A DNA stretch of 64,000 nucleotides from Flavobacterium lipolyticum. Lineage in GTDB: Bacteria > Bacteroidota > Bacteroidia > Flavobacteriales > Flavobacteriaceae. Where the stretch lies: NCBI RefSeq assembly GCF_020905335.1, contig NZ_JAJJMN010000002.1, positions 992,001 to 1,056,000 of the forward strand. Direction: 5' to 3'. Position numbers and translations under genes: made by a program. Positions within the stretch are counted from its first letter, which is position 1. Every line of letters begins with the position of its first letter. A model generated the notes under the pieces. The model was not told where the DNA came from, ran no database searches, and saw only the letters and a list, made by a program, of their open reading frames with translations. Of this stretch, positions 18,951-27,545 are shown one piece after another.

Positions 18951-20093
18951 TTGAAAAAACTACTCTTCCCACTCCTGTTCCTGCTGAGTCTGACGGCTTA
19001 TAAAACAGCTGAAGATCCTGATTATATAGACATTCAGGAATTACGAAAACTATATTCCAGCGGAAATCCTTCTTCCTGGCCTGCAGCGGAATTGGATAAA
19101 AGTATCGACAAAACCACCTTTCAGGATATTGGAGTTCTTTCTGCAGTTCCGTATCCTGAGTACAATCCGTACTCCAAAGAAAAAGAAAGTCTGGGTAAGA
19201 TATTGTTTTTTGATCCCAGATTGTCAACGAGTGGACAAATTGCCTGCGCTTCCTGCCATAATCCCGAATTAGGCTGGACAGACAATTTAACACGTTCCTT
19301 TGGTCACGATCGCCAAACAGGAAAACGCAACTCCATGACGATTTTAAACTCGGCGTATGCCAAAACTTTATTCTGGGACGGACGCGCTTCCAGTTTGGAA
19401 GATCAGGCACAGTTCCCGATTGCTGACCCTCTCGAAATGAACGAAAAACTGACCATTGCCGTTGATAAAATTGCCAAAATTAAAGGTTATAACGAACTTT
19501 TCACCGCTGCATTTGGCGATAAAAAGGTATCACTTCAACGTATTCAGTATGCCATTGCAACGTTCGAACGATCGATCAACAGCCCTAAAAGCAAATTTGA
19601 TCAGTTTGTAAGTGGAAAATCAGATGCCTATACTGATTCTCAGGTAAAAGGACTGCATTTGTTCCGAACCAAAGCGCAATGTATCAATTGTCATAATACA
19701 CCTTATTTTAGCGACAATCAGTTTCATAATGACGGACAGACTTTATTTGGAACTAAAAATGAAGATTTTGGACGTTATAATGTGACCAAAGATGTAAAAG
19801 ACATCGGTAAATTCAGAACGCCAACGCTTCGTGAAGTGGTCAATACTAAACCCTGGATGCATCACGGACATTTTCCTTCTCTATTGGATGTTGTAGAATT
19901 ATACAATTTAGGAAACCCCTCGCCTGTTCAGAAAAAATATTTAGGAACAGCCCGCGATTCATTGATTCCCAAATCGGACCCGTTACTAAAAAAATTAAAT
20001 CTCAATAAAGAAGAAATTACAGATCTCCTGGCTTTTATCGAAACCCTAAGCACTCCAACCAGAAGAACTATAATTCCAACATTACCCAAATAA
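18951..20093 (+). CDS. Di-haem cytochrome c peroxidase (CcpA/MauG family)
   Basis: This 380-residue periplasmic protein begins with a TTG codon followed by a clear signal (KKLLFPLLFLLSLTAYK); no ATG gives that signal peptide. Two c-type haem sites are visible: CASCH at residues 99-103 and CINCH at 244-248. Family words include LGKILFFDPRLS and WDGRASSLEDQAQ. These enzymes reduce H2O2 or, as MauG relatives, oxidise protein side chains. It is the last gene after the SusCD set on the same strand, separated by a tandem repeat that fills its 5' flank. A role in handling the imported ligand is possible but not shown. Confidence 0.9.
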   Translation: MKKLLFPLLFLLSLTAYKTAEDPDYIDIQELRKLYSSGNPSSWPAAELDKSIDKTTFQDIGVLSAVPYPEYNPYSKEKESLGKILFFDPRLSTSGQIACASCHNPELGWTDNLTRSFGHDRQTGKRNSMTILNSAYAKTLFWDGRASSLEDQAQFPIADPLEMNEKLTIAVDKIAKIKGYNELFTAAFGDKKVSLQRIQYAIATFERSINSPKSKFDQFVSGKSDAYTDSQVKGLHLFRTKAQCINCHNTPYFSDNQFHNDGQTLFGTKNEDFGRYNVTKDVKDIGKFRTPTLREVVNTKPWMHHGHFPSLLDVVELYNLGNPSPVQKKYLGTARDSLIPKSDPLLKKLNLNKEEITDLLAFIETLSTPTRRTIIPTLPK

Positions 20094-20136
20094 AAAAAAT
20101 GGTTTGCTAAATTGCCCCCAAGATTTTCAAACCTGT

Positions 20137-20171
20137 AAAGCCTGTTTTCTTTATGAAAATGGGCTTTTTTT
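20137..20171 (+). terminator. Terminator after the cytochrome peroxidase gene
   Basis: The stem pairs AAAGCCTGTTTTC (20137-20149) with GAAAATGGGCTTT (20155-20167), allowing G-T pairs, followed by a run of seven T. Confidence 0.8.
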
Positions 20172-20285
20172 AATTTAATACAATGATTAAATTGTGCTAA
20201 TAAGCAACTTTCTCCTTGATAACTCGTATTTTGAATACCTATAAATTTAAATATTTATCTTAAAAAAAATGGTACATATAAATTT

Positions 20286-20313
20286 ATATCGTAATATTGC
20301 AATATTATATTTT
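20286..20313 (+). promoter_or_regulatory. ArsR operator and -7 region of the ars operon
   Basis: ATATCGTAATATTGCAATAT (20286-20305) is an imperfect 20-bp palindrome centred on AATATT. It is followed by TATATTTT (20306-20313), a near-consensus -7 box. Sixteen identical bases recur at 20666-20681 in front of the second gene. This is the expected layout for autorepression by ArsR. Confidence 0.65.
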
Positions 20314-20319
20314 ACTCAT

Positions 20320-20646
20320 ATGGGAGCTTCTAAAACGGAACATTTTACCGACAAACAAAATCAGATCGCCACTATAGCCAAAGCACTGGGACATCCGGCC
20401 AGAATTGCTATAATTGAATATCTGTTAAAAGTAAACGAATGTATTTGCGGGGATATCGTAAATGAGTTACCTCTGGCACAGCCTACCGTTTCGCAACACC
20501 TCAAAGAACTAAAAAATGCAGGACTTATCAAGGGAAACATTGAAGGAAACGCCATCTGTTACTGCATCAACGAAGAAACTTTTGATATTCTAAAGACCTA
20601 TTTTTCCGCTATTATTGCGGTCACAAAAAATCAAAAGTGCTGTTAA
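20320..20646 (+). CDS. arsR: ArsR/SmtB family repressor
   Basis: The ATG at 20320 is preferred over one 17 codons earlier, because the earlier start would place the operator and -7 box inside the gene. The 108-residue protein is a winged-helix regulator: DKQNQIATIAKALGHPARIAIIEYLL opens the fold and LPLAQPTVSQHLKELKNAGLI is the recognition helix. Metalloid sensing is suggested by the CIC pair in VNECICGDIV and by a terminal KCC. It should release its two operators when arsenite or antimonite binds. It heads an operon with a DUF6428-like gene, a small membrane peptide and arsC. Confidence 0.9.
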   Translation: MGASKTEHFTDKQNQIATIAKALGHPARIAIIEYLLKVNECICGDIVNELPLAQPTVSQHLKELKNAGLIKGNIEGNAICYCINEETFDILKTYFSAIIAVTKNQKCC

Positions 20647-20665
20647 AGGCTTTTTTTAAATCACT

Positions 20666-20685
20666 ATATCGTAATATTGCATTAT
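20666..20685 (+). promoter_or_regulatory. Second ArsR operator
   Basis: ATATCGTAATATTGCATTAT repeats the first 16 bases of the upstream operator in the gap between arsR and the DUF6428-like gene. It implies a second, internally regulated promoter. Confidence 0.6.
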
Positions 20686-20702
20686 ACCTATAAAACAAAA
20701 AA

Positions 20703-21167
20703 ATGAAACTATCAGACATTAAAAAAATACTCCCTACTCTCGAAAACGTAGCATTTCAATTGGAAAACGGAACTTTTGTTCCTGAACACTTTCACGTTAC
20801 CGAAGTGGGAATGATCACTAAAGATTTTATGGATTGCGGAGGCCTAATCCGTCACGAAAAAAGTATCAACTTTCAGCTTTGGAATGCAGACGATCATGAA
20901 CATCGACTAAAACCCGGCAAACTTTTACACATCATTAAACTCTCAGAAGAAAAACTAAATATTGAAGACCTGGATATCGAAGTTGAATATCAAAATGAAA
21001 CTATCGGAAGGTATGATTTAGAGTTTAATGGCAATCATTTTGTATTGAAAAGTAAAGTTACAGCCTGTCTGGCACAAGATGCCTGTGGAATTCCGTCACC
21101 ATCCGGCTTTATCGAATTAAATAAGGACAAAACAAACTCCTGTTCTCCAAACTCGGGCTGCTGCTAA
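20703..21167 (+). CDS. DUF6428-like protein of the ars operon
   Basis: This 154-residue cytoplasmic protein has the sequence style of DUF6428 proteins, which in Bacteroidota sit between arsR and arsC. Visible features are PEHFHVTEVG near residues 27-36, an internal NFQLWNADDHEHRLKPGKL segment, a central DACG (after CLAQ), and a Cys-rich C-terminus, NSCSPNSGCC. The His and Cys content suggests metalloid or metal binding. No enzymatic motif is recognised. It has its own copy of the ArsR operator directly upstream. The family name is from memory and should be treated as probable. Confidence 0.7.
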   Translation: MKLSDIKKILPTLENVAFQLENGTFVPEHFHVTEVGMITKDFMDCGGLIRHEKSINFQLWNADDHEHRLKPGKLLHIIKLSEEKLNIEDLDIEVEYQNETIGRYDLEFNGNHFVLKSKVTACLAQDACGIPSPSGFIELNKDKTNSCSPNSGCC

Positions 21168-21170
21168 ACT

Positions 21171-21296
21171 ATGAGCACTTTCTTTCTTAAATATAAAAAA
21201 ACAATTATAATCACTACAGCTGTTATTGTACTGCAACTGATTTATGGCTTTGAGCCTAAATTTTGTATGATCAATATCATTTGGTTACTCGTTTAA
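21171..21296 (+). CDS. 41-residue single-span membrane peptide in the ars operon
   Basis: A short frame with ATG at 21171 starts 3 bases after the DUF6428-like stop and ends 4 bases before the arsC ATG. This tight packing argues that it is real. The peptide has a basic N-terminus (LKYKK), one hydrophobic helix (TIIITTAVIVLQLIYG), then a short FEPKFCMINIIWLLV tail with one Cys. It may help a transporter or be an inner-membrane accessory in arsenic resistance; that is speculation. Confidence 0.6.
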   Translation: MSTFFLKYKKTIIITTAVIVLQLIYGFEPKFCMINIIWLLV

Positions 21297-21300
21297 AACT

Positions 21301-21726
21301 ATGACAAAAAATATTCTGGTGCTCTGTACAGGAAATAGCTGCCGAAGCCAGATCGCCGAAGGTTATTTACGCCACTTCCTGGGCAACAAAGCCCACGTTT
21401 ACAGCGCCGGTATTGAAACGCACGGGGTAAATCCAAGAGCCATTGCGACGATGAAAGAAGATGGAATCGATATTTCCGGACACACTTCTAATCACATTGA
21501 CGAGTATCAAAACATTGTTTTTGATGTTGTACTTACGGTCTGTGATCATGCTAAAGAGCAATGCCCTTTCTTTCCTTCAAACGCATTAAAGTTACATCAC
21601 AATTTTCCGGACCCGGCTAAGGCAGCAGGATCTGAAGAAGAGATTATACAGGAATTCTGTACCGTGAGACAAATGATCAAAGCATATTGCAGTGCATTCG
21701 CAAAAACAATCAACACAGATTATTAA
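21301..21726 (+). CDS. arsC: Arsenate reductase, low-molecular-weight phosphatase type
   Basis: This 141-residue cytoplasmic enzyme reduces arsenate to arsenite with thioredoxin. The P-loop is C9-TGNSC-R15, and the resolving cysteines are Cys81 and Cys88 in VCDHAKEQCPFF, the arrangement of the thioredoxin-coupled (pI258-like) ArsC family. NFPDPAKA contains the general-acid aspartate. The gene is the last of the ars operon. No arsenite efflux gene (acr3 or arsB) follows: the next gene is a VOC protein with its own promoter, so export of the product must be encoded elsewhere. Confidence 0.93.
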   Translation: MTKNILVLCTGNSCRSQIAEGYLRHFLGNKAHVYSAGIETHGVNPRAIATMKEDGIDISGHTSNHIDEYQNIVFDVVLTVCDHAKEQCPFFPSNALKLHHNFPDPAKAAGSEEEIIQEFCTVRQMIKAYCSAFAKTINTDY

Positions 21727-21838
21727 ATACAAATCTATGTGTTTAAAAAAATACCACTACCCTACTTTTCATCAAAATTTGTTATTCCTCTATTGAAGTA
21801 TAAAATGATGCGACGATAAGAATGCAGCGATCCTTTTT

Positions 21839-21846
21839 TAAATTTG
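21839..21846 (+). promoter_or_regulatory. -7 box upstream of the VOC gene
   Basis: TAAATTTG matches TAnnTTTG, 47 bases before the ATG at 21893. It separates this gene from the ars operon. No strong -33 element is seen. Confidence 0.4.
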
Positions 21847-21892
21847 TTTGAAACGAAAAGAAGCTTCTGCCTCTTTGTAAATCTACCGCATC

Positions 21893-22543
21893 ATGAAATT
21901 AAAACACCTTCAGATTCAAACCAACAATATTCAGGAAACAGCAACATTCTACCAAGACGTACTTCATCTTTCAATTCTGGAAAAAAAATCCAATTCGGTT
22001 ACGATTCAGGTAGGTGAATCGGTTTTACAGTTTATCGAAAATCTTCAATTCAACTCTATCTATCATTTTGCTTTTAATATTCCTCAAAACAAGCTGCAAG
22101 AGGCTATTCAGTGGGTCACAAACAAAGTGGATTTAATTGTTATTGAAGATGCTACTGTTATCGCCAATTTTGAGAACTGGAATGCCAATGCTGTATACTT
22201 TTATGACAACAATGGTAATATACTGGAATTCATCGTCCGATATGACCTCAACAATGCTCAAACGGAACCCTTTAGTTCTCTATCCATACTCAACATCAGT
22301 GAAATCGGAATTGTCAATGAGAATCCTTTGGTCCTCGCTAACCAACTCATAACCCAGCACGGTTTAGAGTTCTTTAGCAAAAACGACAATAGCGAGCTCT
22401 TCGCTGCCGTTGGAGATGATCAAGGTTTGCTGATTATGGTACGCCCCAATCGAAACTGGTATCCTACTCAAATACCTTCTACAAGCAATACAACCGAAAT
22501 TTACATAGAAAATAAGGGAACTCAGATTGAATTGAAGTTTTAA
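21893..22543 (+). CDS. VOC (glyoxalase/bleomycin-resistance) family protein
   Basis: This 216-residue cytoplasmic protein has an N-terminal betaalphabetabetabeta module, with KLKHLQIQTNNIQETATFYQDVLHL at the start and NAVYFYDNNGNILEFIVR at about residues 99-116. The second ends in the Glu that is a metal ligand in this superfamily. A second, more degenerate half (about 130-216) follows. The substrate is unknown. It could be a dioxygenase, isomerase or drug-binding protein. It is transcribed alone, with a terminator at about 22620. Confidence 0.82.
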   Translation: MKLKHLQIQTNNIQETATFYQDVLHLSILEKKSNSVTIQVGESVLQFIENLQFNSIYHFAFNIPQNKLQEAIQWVTNKVDLIVIEDATVIANFENWNANAVYFYDNNGNILEFIVRYDLNNAQTEPFSSLSILNISEIGIVNENPLVLANQLITQHGLEFFSKNDNSELFAAVGDDQGLLIMVRPNRNWYPTQIPSTSNTTEIYIENKGTQIELKF

Positions 22544-22619
22544 AGAATTAATTTAAATTCCGATTTATAACTTCTAAATCAAAAAGTTTCTTTCAGTATG
22601 GTACTGACTACAATAAGAA

Positions 22620-22655
22620 AAACCTTCTCAAAACAAATTTTGGGAAGGTTTTCTT
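22620..22655 (+). terminator. Terminator of the VOC gene
   Basis: AAACCTTCTCAAAA (22620-22633) pairs with TTTTGGGAAGGTTT (22638-22651) around a 4-base loop, with a T-rich tail. Confidence 0.8.
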
Positions 22656-22916
22656 GCTTTTCAATGTTTAAAAAAAAATACGGTCTGAGAAATTAAATTT
22701 ATTGGCTGTAGTTTTATTGTATTGCCAAATATTACGCGTTTAGCTCCTTTATTACATGAGAATACCAGTTATTTAATTAGTGAGTTGTCAGTTATTTTAT
22801 CTGTATAATTTTTATCAAAATTTAATGGAATGTGGAAAGACGTAAAAAACTTACAAAACAGAATATTAGATTTGGTGTCAGAATACAAAAACCAAAAGAC
22901 TAAACCAGAATGACTT
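22656..22916. other. Intergenic region upstream of the Rhs gene
   Basis: AT-rich leader of about 260 bases between the VOC terminator and the Rhs start. No gene, repeat or clear TAnnTTTG box was recognised. Confidence 0.5.
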
Positions 22917-25900
22917 ATGAAAAAGAACAGATTAATTTTATTCTTGCTGTTATTTGCCAGTATGGGTACAAAAGCCCAGACTTTCAGCGACGACAACTTC
23001 ATATACACACTTACCCCTAAGAAACCGGTGCGGGCAGCAAACTTAAATTCGCTCACCAAAGACGAGATGAGTCAAAACGTGACCTATTTTGATGGGCTGG
23101 GGCGTCCGATACAAACCATTGCCATTGGTCAGGGAGCAGCAGGACAAGATATTATAACCCCTATGGAATATGACGGCTTTGGCCGACAAGCCATAGAATA
23201 CCTGCCTTATCCGGCTGCCAATGGAGGCAGCAGTTATCCCAGAATTGACTCTAATACGGCCATAGCTGCCGCAAAAGGCATTTATAGCGCTGCAAAATAC
23301 GACAATACTGCGAACCCTTTCTCTCAGAAGGCATTTGAACCATCACCGTTGAATCGCGTTGTTAAACAAGCTGCTCCGGGAGCTTCGTGGGAAATGGGCA
23401 AAGGCCATGAAATTAAAATCGATTATCAGGCTAATACCGCTGCTGATACCGTAAAACTGTATAAAGCCAATACCACTTGGGACGCAGATTTAGGGTTGTA
23501 CGACATTAGTTTTTCAGATGCTGGAACTTATGCCGAAGGGAGGCTTTACAAAACGATTACGTACGACGAGAATACAACTGCAAACCCAAGCGAGTCATCA
23601 GGCTCCACAGTAGAATTTAAAAATACCGAAGGGCAAGTTATTCTCAAAAGAACCTACAATTCAGGCAACCGACACGATACCTACTACGTTTACGATATTT
23701 ATGGGAACCTGACTTATGTATTGCCCCCAAAAGTATCGGGGACAGTCAGTGACGAGATTTTAAACGGTTTGTGTTACCAATACAAATACGACTACCGCAA
23801 TCGTCTGGTCGTGAAAAAACTGCCCGGAAAACAATGGGAGTTTATCGTGTACGACAAACTCGATCGTCCCGTAGCCACAGGACCGGCTTTCTCACCTTTT
23901 AAAGACGAAACTGCCGAAGGCTGGCTCATTACCAAATACGATGCTTTTGGCAGACCTGTTTATACGGGTTGGAGCAGTCAGCCTTCCAATGCGGTGACCA
24001 GAAAAGCAATGCAGGACACCCAAAATACAACCAATGTTATATTTGAAACGAAAAAGACCTCAGGAACCATAGATGCTATTTCGGTATATTACAGTAATGA
24101 CATTGCTCCGACCAATTTTAAGCTTTTAACGGTTACTTATTACGATAATTATGCTTTTCCCAACGCAGAAAGCCGGCCTACTACAATTGAAGGACAGACT
24201 GTTTTGGACAATTCCAAAGGTTTGGTAACCGGAAGCTGGGTAAGAGCTCTGACTACTGCCTCAGCGGCATTGGGAGAAACCACTACGACTTTTTACGATA
24301 CCAGATCCCGTGCGGTAAGAACCCGGACTCAAAATCACTTGGGAGGTTATACCAATACCAACAGCAGTTTAGATTTTACCGGAAAGTCGCTCTATACCAT
24401 TACCAAACACAAACGTACTTCCGGAGACACAGAACTCACCATAAGAGAAGAATTCAACTATTCGCCACAAGATCGTTTATTAACCCATACCCATCAAATC
24501 AACGGAGGAACTGTTGAAGTTTTGGCAAACAATACTTATGATGACCTGGGACAATTGAGCGTTAAAAATGTGGGGAACAGCGCAGGAACTCCGTTACAGA
24601 AAGTACACTACAGTTACAACATCAGAGGCTGGCTTACCGGAATCAACAATGTCGAAGAACTACAGCAGGACACTGATCCGAAAGATCTGTTTGCTTTTAA
24701 AATTAATTATGACAAACAGCCGGGCAACACACAGGTTCAGGCCTTGTACAATGGAAATATCTCAGAGACCACCTGGACAACAGATACGGATCTTAGCAAG
24801 CGTTCTTATGGGTATCAGTACGACAAGCTGAACCGTCTGACCAGTGCCATTTACAGTAAACCCAATGAAGCTATACCGGTTTCAGGAGCGTATAACGAAA
24901 GTTTGAGTTACGACAAAAACGGAAATATCAAATCTTTGCAGCGTTATGGAGACAGTGATGCACCTTCTATAGTTTTTCAAACCGATGATTTAACTTACGG
25001 TTATTTAGATCAAAACTCGAACCAGCTCACTAAAGTAACCGACGGCCCCGCCGGAAATGACAACAAAGGTTTTAAAGACGGCAATAAAACGGGGGATGAT
25101 TTCACGTATGATGTCAATGGGAATATGATTGCAGACAAAAACAAAAACATCACCGAAATACAATACAATCATCTGAATTTACCTAAGAAAATTACATTTG
25201 GAACAAATGGCACGATTGAGTATATTTACAACGCAGCGGGGCAAAAACTGAAGAAAATTGTAAAAGAGGCCAGCGGTACAACTCATACTGATTATCTGGG
25301 AGGATTTCAGTACAGGTATAGCGAGGACCAAAGTATTCCGGTTGATCCGGGCGGTGGAGATCCAGAACCTCCTGCACCTGATGATCCGGGCGACACTGAT
25401 CCTCCTATTTTTACTCCGGATCCAGTAAAAGATCCTCCGGTAGAAGCCAATCGTTTTGGTGGCTTCACAGCACAATCGGCAAGTCAGGCTGCTCCATCGC
25501 GACCAACCTTAGAGTTTTTCCCTACGGCAGAGGGGTATTATGATTACATAGGTAAAAAATATGTGTACCAATACAAAGATCATTTGGGTAACATACGATT
25601 GAGTTATGCTAAAAATCCCGCAACCCAAGTTCTTACCATTATTGACGAGAATAATTATTATCCTTTTGGGTTGAAACACAATGGGTATAATGATTATGTA
25701 CCTACGAGTAATAAGTATAAGTACAACGGAAAAGAACTTCAGGACGATGATATCGGAGGCCTTAAACTTAATATGTATGACTATGGAGCTAGAAATTATG
25801 ACCCTGCGCTTGGTAGATGGATGAATATTGACCCATTGGCCGAAACTAGTCGAAGATTTAGTCCTTATACTTATGGGCTTAATAATCCGGTATTTTTTAT

Positions 25901-26675
25901 TGATCCTGATGGAAGGCAAGCAACGTATAATTGGGACGAACACAAAAAGGGTAATAAAGGAGTCTATACTGATGGTGGTAAAACCGTATCGTATGAGCAA
26001 GCTATTGCAGGTTATAGTGATGATAATGGGTATGATGAAAAAGGGAATCAAGTAAATAATAAAGGTGGGGATACAACCGATTATTTATATGGTAAAGATG
26101 GAAAGATCATATCTTCAACTTCCGTTAAGTTAAAAAGTATTTCACAAGGAGAATTTGGAAGTAATGGGGGGAAATTAAGAGGTTATGGTTTTAAGGGTTG
26201 GAAGATGGCTACTGGAAATTCACAATCGATGGAACTTACCTCTCCTTTTTTCTCATGGGGTTGGGCTTTTAAAGGTATAGGGGCAGTTTGGAGTGCAACA
26301 TTTGGGACAACAGCAAGAACGGCAGAAGCATCGGGTTCTGTATATTCAGTTGCATTCGAAACATCATTATCAAGTGACTTATTTCCGGGTGGAAGTTATT
26401 ATGGACACTTTAAAGCGGCTAACACCGCTCTGAATACAGCTATTGAGACGGATGCTTCGTTAGCATCCTCCATGTATGAGTTAGGGATTACTGTTCCGAA
26501 ATCATCAGCTGGAAGTGTTTTAGGTAAGTCCCCAACGAATTGGGTGTGGCATCATGCTATAGAGCCAGGAGTTATGCAATTAGTGCCAAAAGTACAACAT
26601 ACACCGGGATCAGTCTTTTGGAATACCTTGCACCCAGGCGGAGTGGGTGGAATGTCAATATGGAACAAATTATAA
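22917..26675 (+). CDS. Full-length secreted Rhs protein with WHH nuclease tip
   Basis: This 1252-residue polymorphic toxin has a Sec signal at residues 1-21 (LILFLLLFASMGTKAQ). A DUF6443-type N-terminal domain follows (YFDGLGRPIQTIAIGQ, MEYDGFGRQAIEYLPYP), then YD-repeats such as YDIYGNLTYV, YDKLNRL and YDKNGNIKSL. A Gly/Pro/Asp-rich linker lies near residues 800-840. The Rhs core ends with YGARNYDPALGRWMNIDP and NPVFFIDPDG near residue 996, the usual boundary of variable tips. The tip (about 1000-1252) ends with WVWHHAIEPGVMQLVP, the WHH signature of HNH/endonuclease VII-fold nucleases. The immunity gene starts 12 bases later. No T6SS or T9SS gene is nearby, so the export route beyond Sec is open. 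The orphan cassettes downstream derive from its 3' part. Confidence 0.93.
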   Translation: MKKNRLILFLLLFASMGTKAQTFSDDNFIYTLTPKKPVRAANLNSLTKDEMSQNVTYFDGLGRPIQTIAIGQGAAGQDIITPMEYDGFGRQAIEYLPYPAANGGSSYPRIDSNTAIAAAKGIYSAAKYDNTANPFSQKAFEPSPLNRVVKQAAPGASWEMGKGHEIKIDYQANTAADTVKLYKANTTWDADLGLYDISFSDAGTYAEGRLYKTITYDENTTANPSESSGSTVEFKNTEGQVILKRTYNSGNRHDTYYVYDIYGNLTYVLPPKVSGTVSDEILNGLCYQYKYDYRNRLVVKKLPGKQWEFIVYDKLDRPVATGPAFSPFKDETAEGWLITKYDAFGRPVYTGWSSQPSNAVTRKAMQDTQNTTNVIFETKKTSGTIDAISVYYSNDIAPTNFKLLTVTYYDNYAFPNAESRPTTIEGQTVLDNSKGLVTGSWVRALTTASAALGETTTTFYDTRSRAVRTRTQNHLGGYTNTNSSLDFTGKSLYTITKHKRTSGDTELTIREEFNYSPQDRLLTHTHQINGGTVEVLANNTYDDLGQLSVKNVGNSAGTPLQKVHYSYNIRGWLTGINNVEELQQDTDPKDLFAFKINYDKQPGNTQVQALYNGNISETTWTTDTDLSKRSYGYQYDKLNRLTSAIYSKPNEAIPVSGAYNESLSYDKNGNIKSLQRYGDSDAPSIVFQTDDLTYGYLDQNSNQLTKVTDGPAGNDNKGFKDGNKTGDDFTYDVNGNMIADKNKNITEIQYNHLNLPKKITFGTNGTIEYIYNAAGQKLKKIVKEASGTTHTDYLGGFQYRYSEDQSIPVDPGGGDPEPPAPDDPGDTDPPIFTPDPVKDPPVEANRFGGFTAQSASQAAPSRPTLEFFPTAEGYYDYIGKKYVYQYKDHLGNIRLSYAKNPATQVLTIIDENNYYPFGLKHNGYNDYVPTSNKYKYNGKELQDDDIGGLKLNMYDYGARNYDPALGRWMNIDPLAETSRRFSPYTYGLNNPVFFIDPDGRQATYNWDEHKKGNKGVYTDGGKTVSYEQAIAGYSDDNGYDEKGNQVNNKGGDTTDYLYGKDGKIISSTSVKLKSISQGEFGSNGGKLRGYGFKGWKMATGNSQSMELTSPFFSWGWAFKGIGAVWSATFGTTARTAEASGSVYSVAFETSLSSDLFPGGSYYGHFKAANTALNTAIETDASLASSMYELGITVPKSSAGSVLGKSPTNWVWHHAIEPGVMQLVPKVQHTPGSVFWNTLHPGGVGGMSIWNKL

Positions 26676-26687
26676 ATAAATATAGAT

Positions 26688-27011
26688 ATGAAATTAATTG
26701 AACTGGTAAAACATTTAAAAAGTGTAAAGGAATCTGAGAAGTTTACAAGTACACAATTGTCAGATATCGAATATGATCTTATCGATATGTATATGATTGA
26801 AAAAGTTGACCTTGATTCAGATATTCTTTTTTTTGATGCTGAAAAAATACCTAATAAACTTATTTTAGAAGTTGAAGGGGTAACTTATGAGAATCTTTTT
26901 CCATTGAATATGGCACAAGATATGATCGAAGAATTTGTTGGGACTAATGCAAGTGCAAGTGATCTTGAAATTGCTGAATTTATAATAAATTATAGAAAAA
27001 AAGATGCCTAA
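26688..27011 (+). CDS. Probable immunity protein to the WHH nuclease
   Basis: This acidic 107-residue cytoplasmic protein without a signal peptide is encoded 12 bases after the toxin stop and before a terminator. It is rich in Asp and Glu (for example YDLIDMYMIEKVDLDSD, NMAQDMIEEFVG), as expected for an inhibitor of a basic nuclease surface. No known family is recognised. The immunity role follows from position, size and charge. It is the only cytoplasmic immunity candidate in the island. Confidence 0.7.
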   Translation: MKLIELVKHLKSVKESEKFTSTQLSDIEYDLIDMYMIEKVDLDSDILFFDAEKIPNKLILEVEGVTYENLFPLNMAQDMIEEFVGTNASASDLEIAEFIINYRKKDA

Positions 27012-27041
27012 GAAAAATCGACAAAGCATATAAAAAGAAAG

Positions 27042-27064
27042 CCTCGCTACCAGCGAGGTTTTTT
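27042..27064 (+). terminator. Terminator after the first toxin-immunity pair
   Basis: CCTCGCT (27042-27048) pairs with AGCGAGG (27052-27058) around a 3-base loop, followed by TTTTTT. It closes the unit made of the full-length toxin and its immunity gene. Confidence 0.85.
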
Positions 27065-27086
27065 GCGTTTTAAAACTTGTGTAAAC

Positions 27087-27173
27087 ATGCTTGTTTTTTC
27101 TGCATAAATGCCAACGATAAACTTCAATTAAAACCTAAAATGTTCCTGGCATTTATGCAGAAAAAACAAGCAT
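27087..27173. repeat. 87-bp element with perfect 27-bp inverted repeats
   Basis: Bases 27087-27113 are the exact reverse complement of 27147-27173, with 33 bases between them. The arms begin ATGCTTGTTTTTTCTGC. It has no coding capacity and lies just before the first leader repeat. It resembles a miniature inverted-repeat element, or a very strong hairpin left by an insertion. Confidence 0.8.
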
Positions 27174-27191
27174 AGCGATTGCGGCGATTGA

Positions 27192-27545
27192 GGGTAATGT
27201 TACAGATTAGGTGTTTTTGCAAAATAACGATGTAACGAACTGAAAGAGAATATAAAATTTTAATTCTTGAATAGAATGAGAGGCGACCAACCGGTCGTCT
27301 CTTTCATTTTTTGTCTTTTAATGTGCCTTAAAATGCTTTTACTTTAACTTAGTGTTTCAAATTAGGTCATGAAAATAAAATGTAATTCTTGCAATAATAA
27401 ATGCATAAAAAATGGATTTCAATCTGAGGGAAATCAGCGTTATAAATGTTGTGTTTGGGTAGTGTATCAATTGTATGGTTTTTATTTATTGAAATGTCTA
27501 GTCCTGAAATAGCGATACACAAAAATTGCCTTTGCAAGCCCTCGA
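27192..27545 (+). repeat. Cassette leader repeat, copy 1 (complete)
   Basis: This starts GGGTAATGTTACAGATTAGG and runs to the junction with the Rhs fragment. It contains a terminator-like hairpin (27278-27305, then a T run), the zinc-ribbon relic frame (27369-27512) and a GTGTATC/GATACAC inverted pair (27462-27468, 27514-27520). Other copies lie at about 30150-30404, 32173-32440, 34074-34118 with 34225-34280 (split), and 37980-38392. Confidence 0.85.
27369..27512 (+). pseudogene. Relic of a zinc-ribbon transposase N-terminus
   Basis: A 47-codon frame starts MKIKCNSCNNKCIKNG and continues to GNQRYKCC before running into unrelated residues and a stop. The pattern CxxC, then KNG, then G-x-QRYKC is that of the N-terminal zinc ribbon of IS1/InsA-like transposases. 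The catalytic part is missing. The copy at 38216-38359 is nearly identical. Copies 2 and 3 of the leader keep only the first few codons before joining Rhs sequence. Confidence 0.55.

Noticed and set aside
18841..19410. Minus-strand frame opposite the cytochrome peroxidase
   Set aside because: It lies opposite a clear haem protein with CASCH and CINCH motifs and partly reads a tandem repeat.
25509..26051. Long minus-strand open frame opposite the Rhs core, with similar frames at 27843, 30486 and 36592
   Set aside because: Recurs only because the Rhs core DNA is repeated. It has no signal, start context or codon bias, and the plus strand encodes a well-defined protein.
22917..26675. T9SS substrate status of the Rhs protein
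   Set aside because: The C-terminus is a WHH nuclease tip, with no type A or B T9SS sorting domain visible.
27369..27512. Functional IS1-type insertion sequence in the cassette leader
   Set aside because: Only the zinc-ribbon start survives. No catalytic domain or complete ends were found in any copy.
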